DNA of 64,000 bases from Velthaea sp965214335. GTDB taxonomy: Bacteria > Vulcanimicrobiota > Vulcanimicrobiia > Vulcanimicrobiales > Vulcanimicrobiaceae. The notes under the pieces are model-generated. The model had not been told where the DNA came from. It made no database searches and saw only the letters and a program-made list of their open reading frames with translations. Positions 21,111 through 30,267 of this stretch are shown one piece after another (within the stretch, counting starts at the first letter, position 1; each line of letters begins with the position of its first letter). The stretch covers positions 1-64,000 of the forward strand of contig CBDCBO010000003.1 in NCBI GenBank assembly GCA_965214335.1, read 5' to 3'. The position numbers and the translations under genes are program-made.

Positions 21111-24100
21111 GCGGCAACGTCAGGAACCGCTGTCGGATCATCGCCGCTGCTGCGGCGCGCCGCGCGCAGCGCCTCAATCGCTTCGATCGGCGCGAACTGT
21201 TCGCCGACGTAGCCGGCGATGAACCGGCCGCCGCGAAGTTCCCCGCGCGCTTCCATGCGGCGCAAGACGGCGAGCACGTCGCGCCAGGGCGGCGCCAGCG
21301 TCTCGCGGGCGATGATATCCCGGAACACGACGCCCCAACGCCGCACCAGCCGACGCGCGAATGCTTCGATATCGATCTCGGTTTGCGCGTCGTCCGCGCG
21401 CAAGAGTGTCCACCGACCGCTCGACGACCGCGGCCGGGCGCGCAAGCCTTTTTCACCCAACCGCCGACGCCGGTCGATCAACGCACGTAAGGCGTCGAAG
21501 CCGTCCGCTGTTACCAATCCGGCGGCGACGAGTTGCCACAGCGCCTCCTCGATTTCCGCCGGTAAGCGCTTTGTGCCGCGCACGATATCGGCAAAGAATG
21601 GGGCTCCCCGTGCGCGGATCGCCGCATACGCGTCGATCGCGGCGTGAGAAAGTCCGCTGCCGTTGAAATCGTGCCGGACGGTGAGCGAGCCGGCATCCTC
21701 ACGCGTGAACAAGGCGATCGGGGCCAGCTTCGTCGGCCGAACGCGGCGCCTCGGATCCTCGCCGGCCGACAGCTGCACGGCCGGATGCAGCGATAAGCGG
21801 CCCCACATCACGTCGCCCGAATAACAGAGCTGATCCAAGTAGTCGGAACTATAGCCGGCTATCCGGGCCGGCAGCACCGTTGCTTCCCAAGCGGCGGCGG
21901 GAATCTCGAATCCCTCGAGCTGCCGAATGACGTGCAAGGTGCCGTCGACGCCGTGCAGCCGGGTCGCCGGCGCAACGTGCTGCCAACGATAGATGAAGCG
22001 GAGATAGTCGGCCGTGTTGACCGGCTCGATTTCCCGCCGCAGCGCGCCGAGCGTGCGGCGGTGGATGCGGGCCAAAACGCGACGATTGCACCATTCGTCG
22101 GCCGCGCTGCGGAAATGGCCGCGCAGCACCTGACCTTCGACTTCGAGCCCGATCAGCGCCACCGAAATGAGTTCGTCCGCGACCCCGAATCGGGCCGCGA
22201 GTTCGCCGCAGGTGACCGGTCCGCTCGACTCCAACCAGCCGCGTAAAATCTCTCTGAGCGCTTCGAGCTGCGTTTGAACGCGGACACCGTGGGCCGGCAC
22301 GACCGCCGTAATGGCGGGCGCGACGAGCGCAGCCGGAAACGCGTGCTGCGCGAGTTCCAGCCGTTCGGCGCACGTCCAAATGGATAGCGCGCCGGTAACC
22401 AGAGTCGTCGCGCGCCGTTGTGCTTCGAGTTGCGCGTACCAGCCCGTCCAGGCCTCGACCGGCGGCAGCGCGATGAGGGTCACGAGCGCATCGTGGAGTT
22501 CGTCGGCGTTGCGCACGAGCGGCCACGCGTTATCGCTCACCTCGGCGATGGCCGCCGGATCGAGAATCCCGAGCGCCTCGTTACCCGCCGTAGCCCGGCG
22601 CAGCGTAACGGCGCGCGCGCGGCGTTCTTCGAGCGGCGCGTCGTCGAGGAACGCATACGGGTTGGCATTGAGGATCTCGTGACTGAAGACCGACGGTTCG
22701 GCCGTATCGATGGCCACGGTTCGGATCGAGCCGTCCTCGATATGCTGCAAGATCGTGGTCAGACCGGTGAGATCCATCGCATCGTGCAAACAATTCGCGA
22801 TCGTTTCGCGGACCAGTACGTGGTCGGGAATGCGTAAGGGACCGCTGAGATTTTCGCCGCACGCCGCAGCGTCCGGAAAACACGCCGCAAGCAAATCGTC
22901 GGCGCGCATGCGCTGCAGTTGCGGTGCGACTTTGCGGCCGCCGCGCATGCGTAGGATCGCCAGCGCCCGGGTCGCATTCCAACGCCAGCGCGCGCCGAAC
23001 ATCGGTGCCGTGAGCAGCGCTTGCGTCAGCGTTGCTTCGACACTGGCGGATTTGACGAACTCGAACACAATTTCGAGCGGAAAGGCATGCTGCTCGGTGA
23101 GTGAGAGCACGATGCCGTTATCGGTCGCAGCCGCTTGCAGTTCGATATCGAAGGAGCGGCAGAATTTCTTGCGCAAGGCGAGACCCCACGCTCGGTTGAT
23201 GCGCGCGCCGAACGGTGTATGCAGGATGAGTTGCATCCCGCCGCCTTCATCGAAAAAGCGTTCGGCAACGAGTGTGGTGTCGGTCGGCACCGTTCCTAAG
23301 GCGGCTTTCCCGGCCCGGATATAGGCGACCGCCGCGGCCGCGCCGGCGGTATCGAGCCCGCATTCGGCTTCGAGCATCGTTATCGCCAGCGCGTCGGTTC
23401 GCTCATCGATCGTCGTGCGCAACCGGGCGACTTCGCGTGAAAGCTCGATCGTTCGGCCGGGGCCTTCGCCGTTCCAGAACGGGATGGTCGGCGGCGCTCC
23501 CTGCGCGTTTGCAACCCGGACCACGCCGCTCTCGACCCGGCGGATTTGCCACGACGTCGTGCCTAACAAGAAGACGTCGCCGGCCAGACTTTCGATGGCG
23601 AAATCTTCGTCGACCGTGCCGATGACGTGCCCGTCCGGTTCGGCCACGACCGTGTAATTTGCCGTTTCGGGGATCGCGCCGCCCGACGTGATTGCTGCCA
23701 TTCGGGCGCCGCGGCGTCCGCGCAAGCGGCCGTTGACGCGATCGAAGTGCAAAAACGCTCCGCTGCGTCCGCGCGACGTTGCAATCCCGTCGGCGAGCAA
23801 ATCCACAACCCGATCGAAGTCGCCGCGGCTCAATTCCCGATACGGGTCGGTACCGCGCACGATAGCGAACAGTTCGTCAACGCACCACTCCTCGGCGGCG
23901 CACATGGCCACGATCTGTTGGGCTAAAATATCGAGCGGAGCCACCGGCATCGTCAGCGCATCCATCGCCCCGTTACGCATGGCCCGCACGAGCGCTGCAC
24001 ACTCGAGTAGCTCATCGCGCGTCGTCGGGAAGAAGCGGCCCTCGGGTTTGGCCCCGATCCAATGTCCGGAGCGACCGACGCGCTGCAATGCGACGGCGAT

Positions 24101-25174
24101 CGCGCGCGGGGTGCCGAGTTGAACGACCAAGTCGACGCTGCCGATATCAATCCCGAGTTCGAGCGAGGCCGTGGCAACGACGGCCCGTAACGCACCCGAC
24201 TTCAACCGATGCTCCGTATCAAAGCGAATGTCCCGAGCGAGACTGCCGTGATGCGGCAGGACGAAACCGTCGCCTAACCGCGTCGCGAGCGCGAACGCGA
24301 CCCGTTCGCTCATCCGTCGCGTGCCGACGAAGACGATCGTCGTCGTGTGGGCAGCGATCAACTGGGCGAGCCGATCGTACACCTCGGCCCACATTTCCGC
24401 GCTCGCAACGGGTCCAAGTTCGTCGCGCGGCACCTCGACGGCAAGTGTCATTTCGCGCCGCGACCCAATATCGACGATTTCCGGTCCGGGTGTACCGGGA
24501 CGTAAAAAGCGTGCCACGGCATCGAGCGGGCGGATCGTCGCCGACAAGCCGATGCGTTGCGGCTTGGGGCCGCCGTTGCGCTCGACGAGCGCATCGAGCC
24601 GAGCCAAACTCAACGCGAGGTGCGAGCCGCGTTTGTCCGCCGCGAGCGCGTGGATCTCGTCGACGATGACTGTTTCGACGGCTGAAAATAACGCCCGCGA
24701 GCGCTCCGCAGTTAGTAAGATAAACAGTGATTCGGGCGTCGTTACCAAAACGTGCGGCCGATGACGGAGCATCCGCGCGCGCTCCGCCGGTGTCGTATCC
24801 CCGGTGCGGGTCGCGGTGCGGATCGCCGCCGGCGCGATTCCGCGCTCGCGGGCCAGCGCCAGCAGTTGCGCCAGCGGCGTTTCCAGGTTCTTGCGAACGT
24901 CGTTGGTCAGCGCTTTGAGCGGCGAAACATAGACGACGAGCGTTGCATCGGGCAGCGCGTTCGCAGCCGCCCGAATGACTAACGTGTCGAGCGCGGTGGT
25001 AAATGCCGCAAGCGTTTTGCCCGAGCCGGTCGGCGCGGAAATCAATACGTCGCGGCCGCTCTGGATCAGCGGCCAGCCCGCGAATTGCGGCGCGGTCGGC
25101 GTGCCGTAGCGGAGCGCAAACCAGTCGGCTACGAGCGGAGAAAATCGGCTGAGCACACCGTTCCTATCGGCCAC
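21038..25174 (-). CDS. lhr: Lhr-like DEAD/DEAH helicase
   Basis: 1378 residues, matching the long bacterial Lhr form. RecA1 has Walker A SAPTGSGKT (46-54), the DEIH Walker B (172-175) and motif III GLSATIRP; RecA2 has VFVGTRRMSERVA and the QRVGRSGHW motif VI. The winged-helix and the Lhr core domain follow, and the C-terminal third (from about 900) corresponds to the Lhr-CTD seen in full-length bacterial members. It is a 3'-5' ssDNA translocase acting in DNA repair in studied species. It is probably monocistronic and converges on dgoA with a 73-bp overlap. The 28-bp gap to the VOC gene upstream may allow co-transcription from the LexA-like promoter. Confidence 0.93.
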   Translation of the reverse strand: MADRNGVLSRFSPLVADWFALRYGTPTAPQFAGWPLIQSGRDVLISAPTGSGKTLAAFTTALDTLVIRAAANALPDATLVVYVSPLKALTNDVRKNLETPLAQLLALARERGIAPAAIRTATRTGDTTPAERARMLRHRPHVLVTTPESLFILLTAERSRALFSAVETVIVDEIHALAADKRGSHLALSLARLDALVERNGGPKPQRIGLSATIRPLDAVARFLRPGTPGPEIVDIGSRREMTLAVEVPRDELGPVASAEMWAEVYDRLAQLIAAHTTTIVFVGTRRMSERVAFALATRLGDGFVLPHHGSLARDIRFDTEHRLKSGALRAVVATASLELGIDIGSVDLVVQLGTPRAIAVALQRVGRSGHWIGAKPEGRFFPTTRDELLECAALVRAMRNGAMDALTMPVAPLDILAQQIVAMCAAEEWCVDELFAIVRGTDPYRELSRGDFDRVVDLLADGIATSRGRSGAFLHFDRVNGRLRGRRGARMAAITSGGAIPETANYTVVAEPDGHVIGTVDEDFAIESLAGDVFLLGTTSWQIRRVESGVVRVANAQGAPPTIPFWNGEGPGRTIELSREVARLRTTIDERTDALAITMLEAECGLDTAGAAAAVAYIRAGKAALGTVPTDTTLVAERFFDEGGGMQLILHTPFGARINRAWGLALRKKFCRSFDIELQAAATDNGIVLSLTEQHAFPLEIVFEFVKSASVEATLTQALLTAPMFGARWRWNATRALAILRMRGGRKVAPQLQRMRADDLLAACFPDAAACGENLSGPLRIPDHVLVRETIANCLHDAMDLTGLTTILQHIEDGSIRTVAIDTAEPSVFSHEILNANPYAFLDDAPLEERRARAVTLRRATAGNEALGILDPAAIAEVSDNAWPLVRNADELHDALVTLIALPPVEAWTGWYAQLEAQRRATTLVTGALSIWTCAERLELAQHAFPAALVAPAITAVVPAHGVRVQTQLEALREILRGWLESSGPVTCGELAARFGVADELISVALIGLEVEGQVLRGHFRSAADEWCNRRVLARIHRRTLGALRREIEPVNTADYLRFIYRWQHVAPATRLHGVDGTLHVIRQLEGFEIPAAAWEATVLPARIAGYSSDYLDQLCYSGDVMWGRLSLHPAVQLSAGEDPRRRVRPTKLAPIALFTREDAGSLTVRHDFNGSGLSHAAIDAYAAIRARGAPFFADIVRGTKRLPAEIEEALWQLVAAGLVTADGFDALRALIDRRRRLGEKGLRARPRSSSGRWTLLRADDAQTEIDIEAFARRLVRRWGVVFRDIIARETLAPPWRDVLAVLRRMEARGELRGGRFIAGYVGEQFAPIEAIEALRAARRSSGDDPTAVPDVAAYDPLAVAVRLIPGAPPQALRSVS

Positions 25175-25202
25175 TACTTCGCCGGATCGGATGTCGGCTG
25201 CG

Positions 25203-25574
25203 CTACGCTTTGCGTTGATGCAGGATGAAGCCGTTGCCGTCGGGATCTTTGGCGAACGCCATCAGGCAGACCGGGGTGTCCTCGACCGCACCGTCAGCTT
25301 CGAATGTGACACCGGCGGCTTTGTATGTAGCGACTGCGGACGTCACGTCGTCAACCGCGAACATGATGCCATTGCTCGGTCGAAACGAGCCGTCGTCCAT
25401 CTTCCAGACGCCGAACGTGCTGCCGTCGCCGAGCTCGAATTCCGCCCCTTGCGATCCATACTCGGTCGACATGTGCAGGCCGAGCGTGTCGCGATAAAAG
25501 CGCTTCGCGCGCTCGCCATCGGAAACGAGGTACGTCACGATATCGATGCCCTTGATGATGCTGTCTGTTGCCAT
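25203..25574 (-). CDS. VOC-family (glyoxalase/bleomycin resistance) protein
   Basis: 123 residues, a single pair of beta-alpha-beta-beta-beta modules. IDIVTYLVSDGERAKRFYRDTLGL is the classic VOC opening; FAVDDVTSAVATYKAAGVTF and FAKDPDGNGFILHQRK are the second module, the latter with the D-P-x-G-N-x-x-x-L motif. It could be a thiol-transferase, dioxygenase-like or antibiotic-binding protein; metal ligands are not fully assignable. It starts at ATG 25574, with GGAG about 11 bases upstream. The lhr helicase gene follows 28 bp downstream in the same direction. Confidence 0.85.
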   Translation of the reverse strand: MATDSIIKGIDIVTYLVSDGERAKRFYRDTLGLHMSTEYGSQGAEFELGDGSTFGVWKMDDGSFRPSNGIMFAVDDVTSAVATYKAAGVTFEADGAVEDTPVCLMAFAKDPDGNGFILHQRKA

Positions 25575-25712
25575 CGTGTCACTCCGTAGATTGCGACGCT
25601 TCGACCGTCCTGGCGAACGCGATCGCCAAAGCCGCGCTTCGCTAACTGTCAGACGTCCTGCCCTAAGTTAAACATCGTTCGAGGCCGTTAGGCTGCGCGT
25701 TCCTGCGCTCGT

Positions 25713-25741
25713 ATAATATCGAACGTGCGTTCGATTGTCAA
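25713..25741 (-). promoter_or_regulatory. consensus promoter with LexA-like operator in its spacer
   Basis: Reading the minus strand: TTGACA (25741-25736), a 17-base spacer, then TATTAT (25718-25713). The spacer is almost entirely the perfect palindrome ATCGAACGCACGTTCGAT (25735-25718). Its core TCGAAC-N4-GTTCGA is the SOS-box form known from actinobacterial and other Gram-positive LexA proteins. Repressor binding here would block RNA polymerase. The first gene downstream is the VOC protein, then the lhr helicase. Confidence 0.65.
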
Positions 25742-25750
25742 CCCGGCCGG

Positions 25751-27205
25751 TTAGTCTCGATCCGGCGGATAGCGGCGGATGGCGTGATCGGAATGGACGC
25801 CCCGCAGCGGCCGTTCGAGCGCCCGAACGCGGTAGCTGTCATCGGGCAGAACGCTCGAGTTCGTCACCAAGAATTGATCGCGCTTCGTGCCGGGCGCGAG
25901 CGCATCGCTGGCCGCCACGTGAACTTCATTGCCGACGAACGTCGCGGCGATATAGTCGCCGACCATCGAACCCTGATCGGTCGTCGCGATCCAACTCAAC
26001 TTCACGCTGGGTCCGAGCGTTATCGGCCGGCCCCACGATGCGCCGCCGTCTTTGGATGAAATGTAGCCCAGGGTCAACGCACAGGTCGCGGGCGAACAGT
26101 TTCGTTGCGGATAAAAGTAATAGGCGAGGCCGAGGTGCGCCGTGCTGCCCGCCGTTCCCGGCGCCACCGCCACGCCGGGAATGAAGTGATCGACCGGACT
26201 GCTTACGGCATCGATCGGAATCCGCGCGACCGGCGTCCAGTGCAAGCCGTCCGTCGTCGTCGTCATGACGATATCATTCGCGCCGCAGCCGGAACGAAAC
26301 GAACAGTCCTGCCACACGACATATACCGTGCCGCCGTCGTCGACTCGGGCCGATGGAAGCGGCGAGGTTCGCAGATTGCCGGCGACCGCATGATCGTTCT
26401 CGGCAGCGGCCGTCACGCTGCTGCTCCACGTCGTCCCGCCGTTCGTCGACCGGAAGGCCAGAATCGAGCCACCGCCGGGCAAGTACGGCACGACGACCGT
26501 CCCGTTCGGCTGCACGACCGGCTGACCGCCGAGACCTCCGGCGCCGGGCGGCGCAAACGGTTTGGACCAGGTTTTTCCGCCGTCTGCCGACGTCGCCATG
26601 TAGACCACGTCACCCTGAGTGTTATCGTCCCATTCGATATAGCAACGTCCGGCGTATGGGCTCGCGCTGCCGTTGTCGCACACGATCCAGTTCTTGTCCA
26701 TGAAGTCGCCGTTGTTGGGCGCGATCTCGACGGGCTTCTCCCACGTCAGCCCATCGGCCGAAGCGCTCACCAGCGGCATTTGTCCCGTCGTGCCGGCAAT
26801 CGGTAATGTCGCGGCCAGCCACAGTCCGTGTTTGGCGTCGTAGGTGATGACCGGATCGCTGACCCGGTCCCACCGGTTGGCACTATTCTGCAGTTTTGTG
26901 ATGCCCGGCAGCGAGCCATACTTCCACGAGTTGCCGCTGTCCGCCGATGTGGCGAACGAAATGTCCGACGAGCCGCCGTCGGTGAAGCGGCCTTCCTGCA
27001 CGACGGCGACGATCGTCGTGCCATGTGCGAAGATACTCGGCTCGACTTCGGTCGCGTGCTGACTCGTCGGGTTGCTGAAGGCATCGACGCTGATCTTCTC
27101 GACCGGCGCTTGGCGCAGATAGGTGAAGAACGTCAGCGCACCGGCCGGCACGGCGCCGAACAGAAAAAGGGCACCTACCATAGATAGGGTTCGAAAGCGT
27201 TTCAT
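25751..27205 (-). CDS. exported BNR-repeat (sialidase-like fold) protein
   Basis: 484 residues from ATG 27205, chosen because it opens a signal peptide (RTLSMVGALFLFGAVPAGAL) and has GAGG at the right distance; the frame is open to 27454 but without coding character. Several Asp-box motifs (S-x-D-x-G-x-x-W) mark beta-propeller blades: SADSGNSWKYG, SADGGKTWSKP, STNGGTTWSSS, SKDGGASWGRP. The catalytic residues of true sialidases (Arg triad, Tyr-Glu pair) were not identified, so an enzymatic role is unproven. It is probably periplasmic or secreted. It is divergent from the M48 protease gene, with 144 bp between starts. Confidence 0.82.
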   Translation of the reverse strand: MKRFRTLSMVGALFLFGAVPAGALTFFTYLRQAPVEKISVDAFSNPTSQHATEVEPSIFAHGTTIVAVVQEGRFTDGGSSDISFATSADSGNSWKYGSLPGITKLQNSANRWDRVSDPVITYDAKHGLWLAATLPIAGTTGQMPLVSASADGLTWEKPVEIAPNNGDFMDKNWIVCDNGSASPYAGRCYIEWDDNTQGDVVYMATSADGGKTWSKPFAPPGAGGLGGQPVVQPNGTVVVPYLPGGGSILAFRSTNGGTTWSSSVTAAAENDHAVAGNLRTSPLPSARVDDGGTVYVVWQDCSFRSGCGANDIVMTTTTDGLHWTPVARIPIDAVSSPVDHFIPGVAVAPGTAGSTAHLGLAYYFYPQRNCSPATCALTLGYISSKDGGASWGRPITLGPSVKLSWIATTDQGSMVGDYIAATFVGNEVHVAASDALAPGTKRDQFLVTNSSVLPDDSYRVRALERPLRGVHSDHAIRRYPPDRD

Positions 27206-27349
27206 TGCAGCCTCGGATAGAACGCCGGAACCGGCGCCGTTGTCGCGCACGTACCGGAATGCGGTCTGCAAGCCCTGCTTATTAGGCGCACCGTCCGCGA
27301 GCGCGGCCGAAGGCTGAGCAGATGCCCAGCGCCGCGAAGATCGCAGCGT

Positions 27350-29365
27350 ATGGCTTTTCGCCGCTTCATCGGCTTCGTCGCCGCCCTTTCGATCGTGTGC
27401 GCAAGTGTGCCCGGGCCGGTTGCGGCCGGGTTGTCGACGGGCCAAGAAGTACAAATCGGCAAGCAGACCGATAAACAGGTTACGGACTCCACGAACGTCG
27501 TCAACGATCCGCTGCTTAACGCGTGGGTCAACGGCATCACGACCAAACTTTGGGCTCAGGTCGCGCGCAAGGACGTTCCGTACAATATAAAGATCTTGGA
27601 CGCGAGCGACGTCAACGCGTTTTCGACATTAGGCGGTTACGTCTACGTCAATGAAGGCACGCTCGATTTCGTACAGTCCGACGACGAATTGGCCGGCGTG
27701 CTCGGCCACGAAACGGGCCACATCGAACGCCGGCACGCGGTGACCGCGCAAAGCAAAGCTAATCTTATCAACGTCCTGCTCAGTGTCGGTTCGCTTTTCT
27801 CGCCGTATCTGGCGCCATTCGGGCAGTTTCTCGGAGCGGGCGCGGTGGCTAAGATTGCCCGCACGGATGAGACCGAAGCCGACCGTTACGGCCTCATGCT
27901 CATGGCGCGCGCGGGCTACGATCCCGACGCCATGGTTTCGTTCATGCAGCATTTGGGTGCGGTCGAGACGCAGAATAGTGCCTTCATCGATAAGTATCTG
28001 GCCGATCACCCCGGCGTGCCTAATCGCGTCGCGCATCTCGTCGGCTATCCGGAGCTCGATCAGACCAAACGCACGGCGGCGCAACGCGAAGCAGCCGCGT
28101 TACACAATCTCGATGAAGCGCGGTATGCTATCGCCGCCCGCGATTTCGCCGCTGTGTTACGCAAGAATTCGACTGACGCGGCCGCCATGTATCATCTGGG
28201 TGAAGCGCAACTCGCACTGGGTCAGACGGCCAAAGGCGAGCAAAACCTGTCTGTGGCCGCGTCAACCGGGACGCCGCAAACCCGGACCCTGGCCTTAGGC
28301 CTCATTCACGGTTTGCGTGATAGTGAGCGGCGGCTCGTACTCATGCATCCGAATATGTTGCCGTTGCGCGCCGCGGTCGCCGACGTGCAAGCCGGTAATG
28401 CCGCTGCGGCAGCGCGCGTCGCCGGCCGTCGCGACCAAGGCCGTGACGAGCTCAAGGGACTATCGGCGCGGATCACCGACATTCAAAACGAAATGCCCGA
28501 TCTTTCACGCGTTACGCCGCGCCACGGCGGCCAACTCGATGCGGTTTTGCACAACCTTGCGACCATGGGCCGTTCGCTCGATACCGCGATCGGTAAAGCG
28601 CAGTCGGCGATCGGCGGCGTGGGTTCGCTCGAACACAATAAAGCCGGCGGTTCCTTCAAGGAAAACGCCGACATTCTCGTTGAGCTGGGCGAGCCCGTCA
28701 AGTTAGACGCACCGCCGCCGCAATCATTAGCGACGCTGGCGTTCTACCCCCGGATGTTGGCCGATCTATCGCTTGCCGATGACGATTTGGTCGGTGCGGT
28801 CGATGGGTCGCTCGAATCGATGACCATGCTCAATGCGGCGCTCGGTGATCTCGATAAATTCGTGCGGGCACTGGCTCGTGTTGAATTTAGCGGAGGTGAC
28901 ATATCGGTAGCCGATTACCACGCGCTCGCACCCGCCATGACTGCCGCGACGGACGCCCTCAACAAAGCCGCCGCCGGCGCCACGCAGGCGGATAGCCGCT
29001 ATATGATGGCCCGCTCGCGCGCACTCATGGCCCGCATCGATTTGCTCGGCTTAGCCGAGTCGCCCGATCGCTACAGCACGTTGCAAAAAGCCGTTGATGG
29101 CCGGTTCGCCGGCCGGCCGCCCAGCTACGATGAGATGCTTGCGGCGAACTTGTCGCCGGCCGAAGTGACGGCCGCCGCTATCGTGGCCGCCGACGCGAAC
29201 GTAACACCGGCTTCGATTGAAGCCGATGCGGCGACGTCGCATCGGTCGATCGTCACGATCGCGAGCGAACGCGGCGTTAGCACGGAGGCGCTCGAAATCA
29301 TGTTGGGACTGATCTATCTCGATTATACCGACGATCCGGAATCCGAAGCCCGCGGCCGAACGTAG
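27350..29365 (+). CDS. exported M48-family zinc metalloprotease with C-terminal helical repeats
   Basis: 671 residues. The signal peptide MAFRRFIGFVAALSIVCASV is followed by a BepA/Oma1-like M48 domain: FSTLGGYVYVNEG (edge strand) and the zinc motif GHETGHIERRH with His120, Glu121 and His124; the third ligand is in DETEADRYG (about Glu176). A TPR-like stretch follows (residues about 255-320: ARYAIAARDFAAVLRKNSTD and AAMYHLGEAQLALG), then a long Ala-rich helical region. BepA-type proteins check outer-membrane protein folding in the periplasm. This protein is longer than BepA (about 490), and the last 200 residues are of unknown role. Confidence 0.85.
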   Translation: MAFRRFIGFVAALSIVCASVPGPVAAGLSTGQEVQIGKQTDKQVTDSTNVVNDPLLNAWVNGITTKLWAQVARKDVPYNIKILDASDVNAFSTLGGYVYVNEGTLDFVQSDDELAGVLGHETGHIERRHAVTAQSKANLINVLLSVGSLFSPYLAPFGQFLGAGAVAKIARTDETEADRYGLMLMARAGYDPDAMVSFMQHLGAVETQNSAFIDKYLADHPGVPNRVAHLVGYPELDQTKRTAAQREAAALHNLDEARYAIAARDFAAVLRKNSTDAAAMYHLGEAQLALGQTAKGEQNLSVAASTGTPQTRTLALGLIHGLRDSERRLVLMHPNMLPLRAAVADVQAGNAAAAARVAGRRDQGRDELKGLSARITDIQNEMPDLSRVTPRHGGQLDAVLHNLATMGRSLDTAIGKAQSAIGGVGSLEHNKAGGSFKENADILVELGEPVKLDAPPPQSLATLAFYPRMLADLSLADDDLVGAVDGSLESMTMLNAALGDLDKFVRALARVEFSGGDISVADYHALAPAMTAATDALNKAAAGATQADSRYMMARSRALMARIDLLGLAESPDRYSTLQKAVDGRFAGRPPSYDEMLAANLSPAEVTAAAIVAADANVTPASIEADAATSHRSIVTIASERGVSTEALEIMLGLIYLDYTDDPESEARGRT

Positions 29366-29534
29366 CCGCGTTGCGGCTGGGGCGTCGGTCGTCGACTCGT
29401 GCCGATACGGCGAGAACCAAAGTGGAGAAGTAAAATCGAATAAGAGGGAGGTACTCCAAAGGGAGTCTAGAGTCCTTACTAACCAGTTGTTTGAACCGTT
29501 TACTCGTGACGGAGTTATTAGTATTCTGAGAGTC

Positions 29535-30080
29535 ATGACAAATAAGCTCTATACAGTAAGCATGTTCATGCGCTTTGGGGTGAAAGCAATTCTTGAATCG
29601 ATTCATGCTCAAATTTATTCGTTTACCGAACCGAAATCACGCCTAGCATCGTGTGGCAAGAAAACCTGGTTCAATCGTAGGTGTTCGTTTGCTTCGCCTG
29701 AGAACATCTATATCGGTAAGTCTGTTTCTGTTGGGTCTCAAAGCCGGTTATGGGCGTCACCCAATGCGCGCCTCTTGATCGAAGACGACGTGTTGATTGG
29801 GCCTAACGTAACCATCGTTACCTCAAATTATGAAACAAATAACATTAGAATACCGATTCATGCTCATCATTGGATGGAGTCTGACGTAGCTATTGGCCGA
29901 CGTAGTTGGTTAGGTGCGAATGTCGTGATTCTCCCTGGTGTTCGCATCGGAGAAGGCGCAGTCATCGCCGCTGGTGCCGTTGTTAATTCTTCTATTCCAG
30001 CGTTTGCAATTGCAGCCGGTGTACCGGCAAGGGTCGTGAAATATCGGCTGGGTGCTGAAGAATTTACTTCAATAGATTAA
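29535..30080 (+). CDS. left-handed beta-helix (hexapeptide) acyltransferase
   Basis: 181 residues from ATG 29535 (MTNKLYTVSMFMRF). The second half is a LbH acyltransferase of the WcaF/maltose-O-acetyltransferase type: IGKSVSVGSQSRL, LIEDDVLIGPNVTIV, catalytic His in HAHH, then AIGRRSWLGANVVILPG and VAGVPARVVKYR-like ending (AAGVPARVVKY). It should transfer an acetyl group to a sugar or lipopolysaccharide precursor. Its DNA is clearly more A+T-rich than both neighbours and uses AT-ending codons, as does the 130-bp leader, which points to acquisition from another genome. It stands alone, without other polysaccharide genes. Confidence 0.82.
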   Translation: MTNKLYTVSMFMRFGVKAILESIHAQIYSFTEPKSRLASCGKKTWFNRRCSFASPENIYIGKSVSVGSQSRLWASPNARLLIEDDVLIGPNVTIVTSNYETNNIRIPIHAHHWMESDVAIGRRSWLGANVVILPGVRIGEGAVIAAGAVVNSSIPAFAIAAGVPARVVKYRLGAEEFTSID

Positions 30081-30267
30081 ACGTGGGAAATTCACTCGTC
30101 CGTAATATCGATCATACATCTGCCGCCACACTGCGAGCGCACCCCCTGGCCGGTTCGCGAGGACAGGTGAACACCGTTCTAAAAAGACTTTGGCCTTCAT
30201 CCAGGCGCAGTAAATGCCGCCTTGGCCGTGCGCCGGAGCACACGGCCAGCCGGCCGGCAACGGCCAC
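30081..30267. other. intergenic region, 187 bp
   Basis: No firm gene. A minus-strand open frame (about 30069-30305) gives ALAVWRQMYDRYYGRVN, which looks somewhat protein-like and might be a remnant, but it overlaps the end of the next gene and has no start signal. A CCGGCCGGCAACGG stretch near 30250 lies just after the stop of the convergent gene. Confidence 0.35.

Noticed and set aside
27206..27454. Upstream extension of the BNR-protein frame
   Set aside because: The signal peptide and ribosome site at 27205 define the start, and the extension overlaps the divergent M48 gene.
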